Assembly: GCA_936450465.1 (NCBI GenBank)
Contig: OW388304.1
Location: 9,678,700 to 9,742,699 of the forward strand
Length of the DNA: 64,000 bases
Source: Gibbula magus
Taxonomy: Eukaryota; Mollusca; Gastropoda; Trochida; Trochidae
Direction of reading: 5' to 3'
Shown here: positions 1 through 12,133 of the stretch, piece after piece
How the letters are laid out: the number at the start of each line of letters is the position of its first letter
Position numbering within the stretch: position 1 is the first letter of the stretch
Position numbers and translations under genes: made by a program
The notes under the pieces: generated by a model
What the model was told of the DNA's origin: nothing
Database searches by the model: none
The model's input: only the letters and a program-made list of their open reading frames with translations

Positions 1-502
1 TCGATTGCACTAGCAGTTTGGCAGTTCTTGAGGGCTGGTCATACGGTATTAGATACATTAATAGGTACTTATTGTCATAAACCAATAAAACAACCCCACC
101 TCACTACCGTTAAAGTGTGAAAGATACTGTTATGCAGAAATCCGAATCAACCCTGCAACGCAGCTTCCAAAACGTTGAAATTAGAGTTACTTCCCTTGTT
201 CTACTAGCGTGACCCAAGTGATTTATGAATGAGTGCTTTTTAAATATTAGATAGATGCTTATGAACTGATTGAAAATATCTCATGAACAAGAAATCAAGG
301 ATCAATTGTTTATTTTTAAAAAAATCGCGCACATCGTGTTTTTAAATTGTTTTGATTAAGAACTATTTCTAGGCACTTCACAGCTGATGTCGTGACCGTC
401 ACTTTGAAGTACCGTCTATGACATTACTCAGCTAAAACTGGGTCAATTCTCTTACCACTTTTACACAACAAAAAGCTTATTTTAATAATGACATAATATG
501 AT
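1..502. other. Intergenic, nothing recognised
   Basis: AT-rich sequence without a credible open reading frame on either strand. It lies downstream of the minus-strand C1q copy 1. I see no repeat unit or RNA gene that I can support here. Confidence 0.5.
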
Positions 503-661
503 AAAGAGATTATTAACCTCGTGTGTTCCAGTATAATTAATATCATATATTTGGAATAAAAAAAATAATGTTTTATGCTCGCCAAAGGCTCGCATAATAC
601 ATTTTTATTCCAAAAATATGATATTAATGATACGGAAACACACTTGGTTAGTAATCTCTAT
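503..661. repeat. Foldback (palindromic) element, arms about 75 bp
   Basis: The two halves are imperfect reverse complements. AGAGATTATTAACC at the left end matches GGTTAGTAATCTCT at the right end. The middle parts of both arms share ATTAATATCATAT and TTTGGAATAAAAA. The small centre near 578-592 contains CTCGCC and GGCTCGC. This is typical of short non-autonomous foldback or MITE elements in bivalve DNA. No coding potential. The family is not identified. Confidence 0.75.
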
Positions 662-870
662 GTCCCCCTTTAAAGACGAAATTCGAGGTGCAACTCCAGT
701 GAGTGCAACATAGGCTGGTATTAATTGTGACATTCATGCAACCATTGCGAGAAATCAAAGTGCTCGTGAGTTTCTGTTTATGTATCCTGATGAGCACTTT
801 GAGCATCCCCTAGAATTTCGTCTCAACAAATACAACTGGTCGGACCATTTAGGGCAAACAATAGTAGGTT
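650..870 (-). repeat. Conserved block downstream of C1q copy 1
   Basis: The block contains a GTATCCTGATGAG-type segment and a CCTAGAATTTCGTC-type segment. Related stretches lie downstream of C1q copy 2 (about 11613-11951) and copies 5 and 6 (about 49470-49830 and 55570-55900). The position after the stop codon is similar in each case, so it was probably part of the duplicated unit. Reading frames are not conserved, so it looks non-coding. Its function is unknown. Confidence 0.5.
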
Positions 871-1041
871 TTGATCTTTAAATATACCAGAATGCGATTA
901 CATATAGAAACACGTTATAAAAGAACGAATTTGAGACAATGTATAAATATATGTTGCACCAAAAGACAAGTATAACAAGCAAATAAGTCATATAAGAAAG
1001 AGAAAATCATTCTTTGTCTTTACATCTCCAGTTGTTTATCA

Positions 1042-1650
1042 TCACTGTATGCCAGAATGAAGAAGAACGCCTCCACACGAAGATACGTTGGGCCAATACT
1101 TTACGTTTTTGTTGGAAACAAAATGTACAACATTACCCTCCACCAGTTGTGTGATGGAGGTGAAACCTGTCATGGTCGTGTCCGATTGATTATGTTGATG
1201 TCCATATGCTCCAACAAAAATCTCATCGTTTCTCTTCATATAAAGTTTGAAACCATTCACATCAGTAAATGTCAGGTATATCCAGAAGAGATAGGTACCA
1301 TTCACAGAAGCAGTGAACACACCATTAGAGGGATTCCAACACCCACCTTCGTTGTATTTGATGTCAGGAAATATCAGAGTTGAGTTTTCCAGGAATGTTT
1401 TTGGGTGAGGGTCACCTTTCACGACCATGGTAGCTTCAAAAGCAACTCCCTGACGACTGCAACCTGAAACTATCAAGGTGCTTTACTCAGACCGTTTCAT
1501 TTGAAATATTTTATGATGGTTCCATGGTTATATGGTTCGATAAACATGTAGGAAAATTATGAGCTTGAAATGCAAATATTGAATTTGATATTAAAAGTTA
1601 TTTTAATTTAAAATAGTAATTATGCACATAATTGTCACCAGCAATATTTT

Positions 1651-1688
<38 letters not shown>

Positions 1689-2886
1689 AGTACCTAAATA
1701 TAGTCATTGACTGTGAAACTCATCAGTTTTAAAAGAATAAACTAAATACATTTCAAAATGTAAATTTTTACACATATATTTTTCATAGAAATAACAAATT
1801 TGAAGTACTTACGAAAAAGATGAAATACATTTTTTTTTAGGTTGTGACCCCCAAAAAGGGTCATAGCGGTCACGAAATCTACGATTTAGAATAATCTTTA
1901 CCCAAGAAATCTGCACACAACTTTTCAGCTCTCTAGACCTTTTGGAACTGGAGAAGAAGATGACAATAGGTCTTTAAGGTTGTGACCCCTGTGGCCCCAT
2001 TTGGGGTCACGGAGTCACGGAATCTACAATTTAGAATCCCCATTGCAAAAGGAGTCTGCACACAACTTTTCATCTCTCTAGACCTTCTGGACATGGAGAA
2101 GAAGATAAAAATAGATTTTTAAGGTTGTGACCCCTGAGGCTCCATTTGGGGTTACGCGATCACGAAATCTACAATTTAGAATTCCCATTAGCCAAGGAGT
2201 GTGCACACAACTTTTCAGCTCTCTAGATCTTCTTGGAACTGGAGAAGAAGATGAAAAAAGATGTTTAAGGTTGTGACCACTGTGACCCCATTTTGAGTCA
2301 CGGAGTCACGAAATCTACAATTTAGATCCCCATAACCCAAGGAGTCGGCACGTCAAATTTCAGATCTCTAGAGTCAATGGTTCTGTAGAAGAAGTCGAAA
2401 AAGCTAAAAGTTTACCGACCGATGGACGGACGGCCAGACGCCGGACTCCATGCCATACCATAAACGAATCGGGCCTTTCAGGCCTGATGATCTAAAAATT
2501 ACAAAATTAATTTACTAATAATAATAAAACTCACTTTTTTCTTCACCATCTACCGACGTATAATTGTCCTTCAGGGAAGAAAGGTTGTGTTCAAGGACTG
2601 TGTAGTCATGTTGCAGTTTGGTAAGTTCATCAGTGTTATCAGTCAGTTTATCCGTCGTCTCAGTCAACTTAGCCATCGTCTCGGTCAACCTCGATAAAAC
2701 ACTAGAAAGTACCGCTGTTTGCTTCTGATCCTGAGCCACAATATGCTTGTTAAGATCTGATACTGTCTCCTCCAGTTGCTGCAACTTATGCTTCAGGATG
2801 ACGTTTTCATCGTTGTCATTCGTAGAAGTTATCCCAATTATAACTGTACAAAGACTAAGAGCAACCAAACGCACTTGTCCCGCCAT
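1042..2886 (-). CDS. C1q domain-containing secreted protein, copy 1 (two exons)
   Basis: Exon 1 is 2535-2886 and exon 2 is 1042-1463, on the minus strand. The intron starts GTGAGT and ends TTTCAG. Both exon ends are phase 1, and the joined length (774 nt, 257 aa) is a whole number of codons. Residues 1-21 form a signal peptide starting MAGQVRLVALSL. Residues about 28-112 form a coiled coil rich in Leu heptads, with a [19 protein letters not shown] run. Residues about 123-257 are a C1q domain with the family hallmark GVFTASVNGTYLF and the closing [11 protein letters not shown]. Such proteins are secreted and oligomerise through the coiled coil. In bivalves they act as lectin-like pattern-recognition molecules; a role for this one is inferred. 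The intron carries a TA microsatellite and a four-unit tandem repeat. The ATG is chosen because the signal peptide aligns with the five other copies. Confidence 0.9.
1653..1686. repeat. (TA)n microsatellite
   Basis: A run of about 17 TA dinucleotides inside the intron of C1q copy 1. Confidence 0.95.
1841..2440 (+). repeat. Four tandem units of a dispersed GGTTGTGACC repeat
   Basis: Units begin with GTTGTGACC at 1841, 1979, 2124 and 2270, giving periods of 138-146 bp. Each unit then carries ACGAAATCTACAATTTAGA-type and CTCTAGACCTTTTGGAACTG-type stretches. The array ends in a GGACGGACGG tract (2423-2434). Related monomers occur at 21235-21680 (opposite orientation) and 62895-63090. The array fills about half of the C1q copy 1 intron. 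It does not look coding. Confidence 0.85.
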
Positions 2887-2924
2887 GTTCGTGTTTGTTT
2901 GACATTGAGAAAATTTGTTGAAAG

Positions 2925-2935
2925 TGATAAGATAA
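2925..2935 (-). promoter_or_regulatory. GATA-type motif, C1q copy 1 promoter
   Basis: TGATAAGATAA lies about 40 bp upstream of the ATG of C1q copy 1. It contains AGATAA/TGATAA cores of GATA-factor sites. The same motif sits at the same distance in all six copies, which is the evidence for function. Binding is inferred. Confidence 0.55.
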
Positions 2936-2973
2936 AGGTACTTGTGTGTGCTGCTCTGGATAGCTTCGTTACT

Positions 2974-3121
2974 CGGACCTCATTGTGTTGTGTCATTCAG
3001 CATATCGATTCGGACCTCATTGTGTCGTGTCATTCAGCATATCGATTCGGACCTCATTGTGTTGTGTCATTCAGCATATCGATTCGGACCTCATTGTGTT
3101 GTGTCATTCATCATATCGATC
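2974..3121 (+). repeat. Four 37-bp tandem repeats upstream of C1q copy 1
   Basis: Units start CGGACCTCATTGTG at 2974, 3011, 3048 and 3085, with one or a few substitutions between them. The equivalent upstream region of copies 3 and 4 holds a single related CTCATTGTGTTG or CTCATTTTGTTG segment. The amplification is therefore specific to copy 1. It lies about 90-235 bp upstream of the start codon and could affect transcription. Confidence 0.9.
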
Positions 3122-3184
3122 CATAGTCCTGGTATAGCACGAAGGCAGGCCTTCAAACTGCTATTAACTAATGCAAATCAGTAG

Positions 3185-6100
3185 TCAGAATTTATTTAAT
3201 ACAGTATAAAATATTCTGATTTTTTTTAAATGTACCTAGAAGTTATAAATTGTCACCTATACCTGCATGTCCACAGACAATGGCTCTGTGTTGTCACAAT
3301 GTTATTTTAAAGATAACCCTAGCTGTTTAGCTGGAATTAGGTCTAATGTATGTTGATATGATGCAGCAGAAGTGACGTGCAGTTGGGGTTGAATTGTATT
3401 TGATATTTTAGTATAGGAAGACAGAAACACCTCATTTTGCTAAAACAAATATCCAATTGTAAAAAGGATCACAATACGTTTATACAGCATGAAAACTTAT
3501 ATAAAATAGATATAACATTAATTTTTACATCAAGTCTACATGTAATTCTAGCCATTATTCATCAAAAGCAAACAATTGTCACTAACTAAGGTGACATGAT
3601 TCTCCGCCGTGAATTAATACATCTAAATTAAATTAAAGATAATGTCAAGGTCACGGAATCGAGTGCACTATGGCTCTTTCCTTTAAGAACATTGATGTAA
3701 GATATAATGAGAATCCAGTGCATGGTTCTTGATATACCCCGCTGACAAGCTAAGAATGCAAGGTCACAAGCCAACAAATTTTAAAATTCCACTGTGATCG
3801 TGAAATTAAGATAAGATAAGATTAAATTAGGTTAACCAAAATCAAATCAGCTCTTTGTTTTCACTGGGAAACGTTTTGTGTAAGATTTAAAGGGAATACA
3901 GCGTCTCGTTCCTGAGATAACCTGCTGACAAGCGAGAAATATCAAGGTCATCAAAATCTAATCAGGCCTTTGTCTTGGAAAAAATAAGTATAAGATTAAA
4001 AAGAGCAATTGTTCTTGAGATATCCTGCTGACAAAGGTGAAATAGAAAAAAACACATTGTGACCTTTTAACATGATGGTCAAAACCTTTTTGGAACATGA
4101 CTCGTACCATGGTGGACCAAACTGCAGAATATGAAACGAAATCAGTGAAGTGCATTGAGTTATTCCATTTTCAGGGATGATGATATCCCAAGAATAATTT
4201 CCAAAGTTCACATGTTAATAGTCTATAATATACAACATATAAAACGTCTAGTAAAGATTATCTGCCACCTTTTACTTTCGTTCAGTTATCATGTTTCAGG
4301 GAGAGTTTTGTTTACTCATATGAATGTTAATCTAAATTATTTTCTGATTGTCTAATAAAGCTTTGGACAATCATCAATCACCGAGGCCTGACGATGCTGA
4401 TGCCGTAACTGTAAAGCCTCCTCTGCTTAGGTAGGTTGCTTTGTGCCTACATTGATCAAATAATCGAAACATACTCCTAACATATATTTTACATATTACA
4501 TCATATAGATATAGTGATGCACATACATGTAGCTCTTTCACATATGTTCCACGCCAAAGATAACGAATCTATTGACATCATCAGAAATATAACACAAGTA
4601 CCATTTCCTATATCCTTCATGGTTTTGAGAAACGGTAAGTACTTAAAATGAAACTTATCACTGATAAACCGGCAGATGATAAGGCATTATTGCCTTCCTA
4701 ATAGTGGGACCCATCCTCTCACGGCAGGGCGACGATGATTAAGTCTATAGAAATAATAAAAGTGATAATAAGCTCTGTCGTTAATGCCTCAGGGAGCCAT
4801 TGAACTATCAGTAAACCGATGTAGCAAGTCTTTTGCATATTATTTATTCTAAAATTTGCCATTTATTATTACAGTTTATATATTATATTGTTATATTAGA
4901 GGGTAAAACATCTCATTACACGAACCGTATCAATAGAAAACGGTTAACCATATTGAAAGAAAATGGTGCGACGATGTATAAAGTAACCAGTTTGTGGAAC
5001 TCTTTAGTGTGAGGAGTAGATTTGCAGGTCTCATGATTTTGAGATTCTGACAGCAAGATGATTGACCGTTCCATCATTATACCATATTTTAAACTCCCTC
5101 AGTGTTCAGGTATTGCTACATCAGTCAATTAACTTGAACTACCTTCGAGCGGCCAGAGAATTCTTTTTATTGATTCAGGAGTTATATTTAGGCATTGGTA
5201 ACATTTATTTACCTTTTTGTGAGAGATTTATTTCGGTAAGAACGGCGTGCTACATCTCCTATAAATGTGTTAAAAAATTAATATATTATGACAATTTATT
5301 TGTGCAAACTGTATAAACAACCAGGCTCTATTTCAGATGAATTCTAAGGGTGTACGTGAGAACATTGACAATAGATCTTCGAGTTCCTGTTCATGAGGAA
5401 TGTTTTTTTAATTTCATAATTATCTAATAATATCTATTAAAAAAATGTGACTAAAATATTCACAAATTGCTTGGTCACATAGCTCCAGCAAGGGAAGTAA
5501 CTCTAGTTTCAACCTTTTGTTGATTCCTTTGTTTACAACAACACCTACCTATTACTTTCCCTAATGAAGCATGTTCATCTCTTAAAGAACTGCTAAATGA
5601 TAAGTTCAATGGGTACTGTATCACGGTTTACTATACACATCAAGCCATTGATGCACTGACGTTTTGTATGATTTTGCAACATATCTGAAGTTATTTTGGT
5701 CTTGTTAAAAAAAAAATATATATTTATATATTTTCGAATCTTCACTATAGCAGAAATTGGCACTTTCCAATGGTAGGTTAACAATTTTGCCACAAGATGT
5801 ATTGATTTTTATGAAATTAGTTTGTGTATTTGACTTTTGACCTGATTTGCATATTTATCAGGTTTGGATATCAAGTTTATTAGGTTGCTGTAATGCCCAG
5901 ATAATACTCTTCATTATATGAAAAATCAACATATTATATAATTTATCATGAATAAACTGTTTCCAAACGTAAGTACTGAGAATTGTTCTACAGACTATTG
6001 TAGTGTGTTTCTAATTGCACAATTAATTATTGATACTTTTTTAATTCGAAAAAATTATATGTTTTGTGGTTTTGTGGATATGCATCTTTTAAAATCTTCT

Positions 6101-7285
6101 TCTCCGTAATGGTAATAGACATAGCTAGATGTGATAGGTCTTTGGAAAGCTGAATGAAGTTTGCACAAACGCCCAAATTTTGAATTCAGTCCTAGAATTT
6201 TAGTTATATGCCAAAGAAAATTTTCATTTTGAAAAGGATGAATTTCAACTTCATGTTCAAACGGACATTACTCTGTAACAGATAATTTTATGTCAAATTC
6301 ACTTATTCCAATCTCGTTTTCATATCAAGCTTAAAAATTCCATTACAGATTATTATCACCTAAAAGTTGGTAGTTACTATACAATTGGACATTTATAAAA
6401 ATAATTGTAATTTTGGTGATTTTGAGAGTTTGCGAGGGCTATTTTCTGTTTATTTTTTTATGGTAAACCAATGAATATACCAACATGGTTATTAGCTCAT
6501 TTTAAAACAGTTAAATCATTTATTATATAAATACAGTGAGAACCCATCAAGCCAGATCCCATTTTCCGGTTAATCTTATTTAAAATAACAATCTCGTACG
6601 TTATATAAGTGACTCAAAATAACACATATTCTTTTTCCTGAATCGGACGGTTAATTTTACCAACCAACTGGCTAAATTAACTTCAATATTATTCACATAC
6701 CCAAACGATCCCAACCGCATTGACTGATAATGACTGAAATCACTGAAATCACTCGTTTTGACACGTGTTCACTGCCACAGGGGCTTGTATTGTCGAAACT
6801 AGCGATTACAAAGAATAAGAAGTCGACGATCCAGCCCCATATACTATAAAAAAAAAAGTAAAGGGATGTAACAGGGTCAACAACCCATGTCCGTTTGAAA
6901 TTATATTTCAGAATGTTGTCATCATATTATCATTCAATGTTATATACCACGTCAAAGCCAATACATTTGTCTTTAAAACAAGCCATCAAACGTAAAAATC
7001 GAACGGATAATAACAAGGATATGATTTTTCAAAGCCTAAAATATTAGCACTTTGCTCATGTGAGCCATTTGGGTAGCCCAGCAAAATGATAAAATATTCG
7101 CTTGAAAAAATTATTATAAAATACTTTATAATATCTTGTCAGCTAATTGTGACCCGTTTACAAAGCCTAGTATTTGGTGCATCAGATCGCGCAAGATTTA
7201 TAACATGAGGTGCACTGTAATTGACGTACCAGGAATTTTAGATAATCTGAAGTGTGTTTCGAAACATCGTTTGATAGTGAGACGT
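3185..7285. other. Intergenic, no supported gene
   Basis: AT-rich sequence. Only short open frames without family resemblance occur, such as 5062-5316 and 5593-5793. A stretch near 6080-6270 resembles 32030-32225 (TCCTAGAATTTTAGT versus TCCTAGAACTTGAGT contexts, and TTCATGTTCAAACG in both), so part of it is a dispersed repeat. Confidence 0.5.
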
Positions 7286-7289
7286 CCAT

Positions 7290-8340
7290 ATTGAATGACC
7301 TTGGCATTGGTCTATTTGTGGAAACGAAATGATGTCATAGGGATGTCATTTCGGCATCCTGGGTTTCTAGAAATCCCTCGAAGGCAGCTATCAGGCTGTT
7401 GTTATCAGCAAAAACGTTTACTCGTAAATGATTTCTCAGTTTTGGAAAGAGGAAAAAGTCTGATTGTGCCAAATCTGGGTAATAGGGTGGATGGGAAGAA
7501 TTTCAAACCCACAGTCAGTCGCGGCAGTGACAGCGACATGAGCTGTGTGGACGGGAGCATTGTCCTGAAGGAGCAGCACTCCTGCAGTGAGCTTCCCACG
7601 CCGCTTGGCCTTGATTGGCTGCTCTTAATTGCCTCAATTCGTTTAAAGCATAATATGCCCCATTGATAGTTTGACCCTTCTCCAAATAGTCTATCATGAT
7701 GACACCCTGGCTATCCAAAAAACAGAGGCCATCACCTTTCCAGCTGATGGAACTTGCTTGAATTTTTTGGGGGGTGGGGAATTGGCATGCTTCCACTGTA
7801 TACTTTGGATTTTGGTTTCAGGATCAAAATGATGTCCCTACGTCTCATCCTGTGTCACTAATCCTTTCAGGGAATCATCCTTGTTTGCCCTGTATCGATT
7901 CAAATGTTCCTTTGAATGTCCAATCGTTTCTGTTTCTGGTCAGCAGTTAACATTCTAGGGACCCATCTCTTGAAGTACATCGGTCATTATTGTATGTACC
8001 GACCCAAAACTGAAACCCAGTGTCTCAGCTATGTGCTGGTCACACGTTTGTCTGCAATCACCATGTCATGAACAGCATCAACGTGAACGTCACTGGTGGA
8101 GGTTTTTGGCCGACCAGGCCTGTCATCATCTTTAACACTATCCCGGCCACGTTTAAATTCAGCAACCCACTTTGCAACTGTGGAGTATGCAGGGGAGTAA
8201 TCACCCAATGTATCGACCATGTCTTCGTGGATTTCCTGTGCAGACATTCTTTTCCTGAACAGGTACTTGACGAATGCACGCTTCTAAACATCATCCATTT
8301 TCCCACTTTCGTCACCCCTATGCACTTGCGGACGTGACAT
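7290..8340 (-). pseudogene. Mariner-like transposase, degenerate copy
   Basis: On the minus strand, 8029-8247 encodes an N-terminal helix-turn-helix segment typical of mariner transposases (SAQEIHEDMVDTLGDYSP, then WVAEFKRGR and DDRPGRPKTS). The stretch 7515-7796 encodes a catalytic-domain segment (DSQGVIMIDYLEKGQTING, then YYALNELRQLR). These pieces are in different frames. A stop codon lies just upstream of the helix-turn-helix, after GKMDDV (near 8284). The encoded enzyme would have bound terminal inverted repeats and cut DNA through a DDD triad. This copy cannot make an intact protein. Its 5' end was included in the tandem duplication starting at 8190. Confidence 0.8.
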
Positions 8341-9539
8341 CTCGAAAACTACTCTACGGATTGTTTCAAATATTTTGACAATAGCCAAACAAAGGATTGA
8401 TGTCCAGGTTTTTAGTTCATTTGAACGTATTGGATTATCATGCTTATTCTACGAACTTTTTGATTCACCCTCGTATATATACCCTCAAGTGACATTGGCG
8501 ATAAAATCCACGCTCGTGTCATCATTAGGAGAATGCTGCAACACTAAATATCTACTTTGTTTACTTCACTTGATGGGATAAACATGGTATTTGTCAAGGA
8601 AAGACAGATATCCTTTAATTATTGTACAACTTTCGAGCATACATGTGCCATAGTGTACATGTGAAAGGTGACTGTAGATTGCCATTTTTCAAAAATCGCC
8701 ATTCGCTTTTGTGTTGTACCAGTTCATTAAAAAGTTAAAAGGTAAGATTCAAACATAAACATCAGTGTCTAGGGGTAGGGGTAAGACATTATGCAGGATT
8801 TAGTATTTTATTGTATGTCACAGTAACAGAACTCCTATGTAAGCAGATATAAGATGATTTCACTCAGGGGAGTAATCACCCAATGTATCGACCATGTCTT
8901 CGTGGATTTCCTGTGCAGACATTCTTTTCCTGAACAGGTACTTGACGAATGCACGCTTCTAAACATCATCCATTTTCCCACTTTCGTCACCCCTATGCAC
9001 TTGCGGACGTGACATCTCGAAAACTACTCTACGGATTGTTTCAAATATTTTGACAATAGCCAAACAAAGGATTGATGTCCAGGTTTTTAGTTCATTTGAA
9101 CGTATTGGATTATCATGCTTATTCTACGAACTTTTTGATTCACCCTCGTATATATACCCTCAAGTGACAGTGGCGATAAAATCCACGCTCGTGTCATCAT
9201 TAGGAGAATGCTGCAACACTAAATATCTACTTTGTTTACTTCACTTGATGGGATAAACATGGTATTTGTCAAGGAAAGACAGATATCCTTTAATTATTAT
9301 GGACAACTTTCGAGCATACATGTGCCATAGTGTACATGTGAAAGGTGACTGTAGATTGCCATTTTTCAAAAATCGCCATTCGCTTTTGTGTTGTACCAGT
9401 TCATTAAAAAGTTAAAAGGTAAGATTCAAACATAAACATCAGTGTCTAGGGGTAGGGGTAAGACATTATGCAGGATTTAGTATTTTATTGTATGTCACAG
9501 TAACAGAACTCCTATGTAAGCAGATATAAGATGATTTCA
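8190..9539. repeat. 675-bp tandem duplication
   Basis: Sequence from 8190 (CAGGGGAGTAATCACCC) recurs from 8865 and runs to about 9539, where GATGATTTCA ends both copies. Only a few differences are visible, for example TGACATTGG versus TGACAGTGG and TTATTGTACAAC versus TTATTATGGACAAC. The duplicated segment includes the start of the mariner transposase and its flank. The low divergence implies a recent event or an assembly duplication. Confidence 0.9.
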
Positions 9540-11009
9540 TCTACTTATGACAGCCCGAGCACAATATTTTCCAGTGGTACACTTTACTTCTTTTCAAAGA
9601 ATGAAGAACATAATGTAGGGGTCAATCAATACCTTTAGAGAATTAGTGTCACTATGTCACTACTGGGAATAGAGACACGATTGATAGCTCATGTTTAAGC
9701 AGAACAATTGAGTAATATGGTGAGATTTAAATCAAAACATGGGTTTCAAATTCAAGCAGAAGTCTTGAAGTAGACCTATAATAGTAATACTTATACACAC
9801 TATCTGTTTTCAAACCTAATTATTTCTAATTAAATCCATAATAGTTGAATACAACTTTCACTACAAGCATAGGAAGTTATTTGTCCACAAATTAGCCATT
9901 AACATTATGTGTGATGCGAGATCATGTGACGACAGTTTTTTCAATTGTGTCAATTGGCAATGGGCAGGACATGTTTATTATTTTCACGAATATTCATCTC
10001 CATTTAGCAGTATCACATTTTAATTATATCCTCGAGTGCCCAAAGTTCGTGGCCCTAAGCATCTATCAATAATTTCTCTTCAATAAATGCATGTCAGCCT
10101 AGTTTGAAAGTTTACAGCAAAATTATAACATTTTATGAATTACCTGACAGGATCAGGTGGATATTTTATATTATAGCAGAAGCTTTGACCAAGGAGACAC
10201 ATTTGCTGTCAAAAAACGAGTGTAGTGGCCTTGGGACACAATTTTCGTGACCTTTGATTTAATGCTGTTTTCTTCAAGACTAATTATGTATGATTAGTCA
10301 AATATGGTCATCTGTTGACCTGACATATTTTTCTTTCTGAATTGAAGGCATTCTTTATACAATTTAATATATTTCGTTATTGTAGAGGTAAGAAAACTCT
10401 TAATGTATTTATTTTCCAAAAAAATTATGACAAACTTGCTTAATATTTATTTTGAGAATATTTTATTCACAAACAACTTTATACATTGATTGACTGACAA
10501 CACCATGTGAAGAAATAACCAATGCTCAAATAAATGAATATGAAATTAAATAATGATAAATATTTTTCTCAAGTAACTTATTTTGAAATTATTATTTTTT
10601 AACATCTCTATGAATATTTTGACAATCCAACAGACGACTTCTCTGGCTTAATAAAATAAGTTGTGTGACGACCAGTATTTGATTGTTGGCACACTGCCAC
10701 ATGACCTACTTTTGGAAAGCAGACGACATGAAATGAAATTTATACATAATTCTGGAAAAAATTTATCGACTTTTGAAAATCAAGACATTTTGGAGGTAGA
10801 ATAAACAGTGATTTTGAGCACATTTGTTGACAAAATTGGCATTGTAAATGTTTAATTGGTTAAATGCTACTGCAAGTTGTATAAATCAATTTTGTTTGTG
10901 TTTTGAAACAATAGTCCGGGCGTTTCAGATATTTTGCGCGAGTCATAATGGAGCGCGCACATGTGTAAATGACGTCACGAACTTAGGATACTAACGAACT
11001 TAGGGCACC
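9540..11009. other. Intergenic, no supported gene
   Basis: AT-rich, with no open frame of note. The stretch 9960-10030 (CACGAATATTCATCTC) resembles the start of the dispersed repeat at 20030, which suggests an old relic. Confidence 0.45.
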
Positions 11010-11215
11010 CTACCATAGAGATAAAAGCAGTGTTCCAGTCAACCTGTCTTCCTAGTGTCACGTCTTCTGAATGTTTCTGGTGTGCCTATCTTGTGTTCTA
11101 GTTAATATTTTCAACAATGATAATCTTAATCAAATACCATCGGAATAGATTTACCAAGTAGGAATGTGAACTATCACGGTTACCAGGATTGAACGATATG
11201 CTATTTACACAACCA
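11010..11215 (+). repeat. Dispersed repeat R, about 200 bp (copy downstream of C1q 2)
   Basis: Shares GCAGTGTT, TCTTGTGTTCT, GTAGATTTACC-like and CACGGTTACCAGG segments with 20030-20225 (same strand), and with 31130-31330, 50550-50770 and 56735-56925 (opposite strand). It sits about 1 kb downstream of C1q copy 2 and antisense to it. The arrangement relative to copies 5 and 6 is the same. It may be a transposon fragment or a conserved part of the C1q unit. Confidence 0.65.
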
Positions 11216-11612
11216 TTTAAAGCTTTGCTGAACATATGTGTCCTCATGTATATAGAGATAGAGCTCAGACAGAAATGTAACTCACAGGCAGTGTGTGTGT
11301 TATAAGGAAATATAATGCGAGATTAATTTATTTTGACATTTCCTATCAAACTGAATAAAAATTAAATAAGAACACATATTTATATATATTATATATATAT
11401 CATATAGACAATGCATTTTCTTTTCGCAAGATGAGCATTTTTTTTTATGAAATTGTCATATTCGAGACGCTACATGTGTATGATATTCACAATTTTTCAT
11501 ATATTTTAACTGAACTTAATTATTATTTCCATGCCATTGGGAGAATGCTTTACTGAACAGGGCGAGAACATAATTTTAAGACCGAATCAAACTCGGTTGT
11601 TAAGTTCCTAGT

Positions 11613-11951
11613 TCAACTGTTCCTTTTTATAATTAGAGTGACAGTGGCAATTTTGAAAGCGAAATTCGAGGGAATACTCCAGTGTGTGCGAGTAATGTTA
11701 TATATGCATGATTTAAACATAGACCATTTGAAACATACCACAAAGGGATTTTTAAAAGTACTAACATTAATTGTGACATCAATGCAATGATCAAAATAAA
11801 GCCCCATTGTGTAGCGGATCTGGATATTGATGCCATGCCAATGTTTTATGTATGTATCCTGATGAGCAGTGTGAGCTTCGAATACAAACACACCTGGTCC
11901 GACTGTTCCTTTAAATTTGTATCCGTCGGTTTTGTCCTTTAGATATATCAT
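11613..11951 (-). repeat. Conserved block downstream of C1q copy 2
   Basis: Open for 112 codons on the minus strand. Its relatives downstream of copies 1, 5 and 6 are conserved as DNA but not as an open frame. I therefore treat it as a duplicated non-coding block. The open frame may be chance; a lost exon is an alternative. Confidence 0.4.
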
Positions 11952-12133
11952 AATATGATAATTAATAGGACAAACATATTACATCTCATGAAATAAACAA
12001 GTTTTGACAATGCTTCAATGACACTTACATACCCTTTTTGCATCAATGGACAAGTATAACGAGTAAAGATAATTAAAGCGGAAACGAAACATATGCTTTG
12101 TTTTTATTTTCCGGTACATCTACATCTTTTTTA

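Noticed and set aside
1057..1383. Plus-strand open frame across C1q exon 2
   Set aside because: Antisense shadow of the C1q coding exon. The same shadow appears at the other copies.
8020..8337. Plus-strand frame over the mariner region
   Set aside because: Antisense to recognisable transposase motifs.
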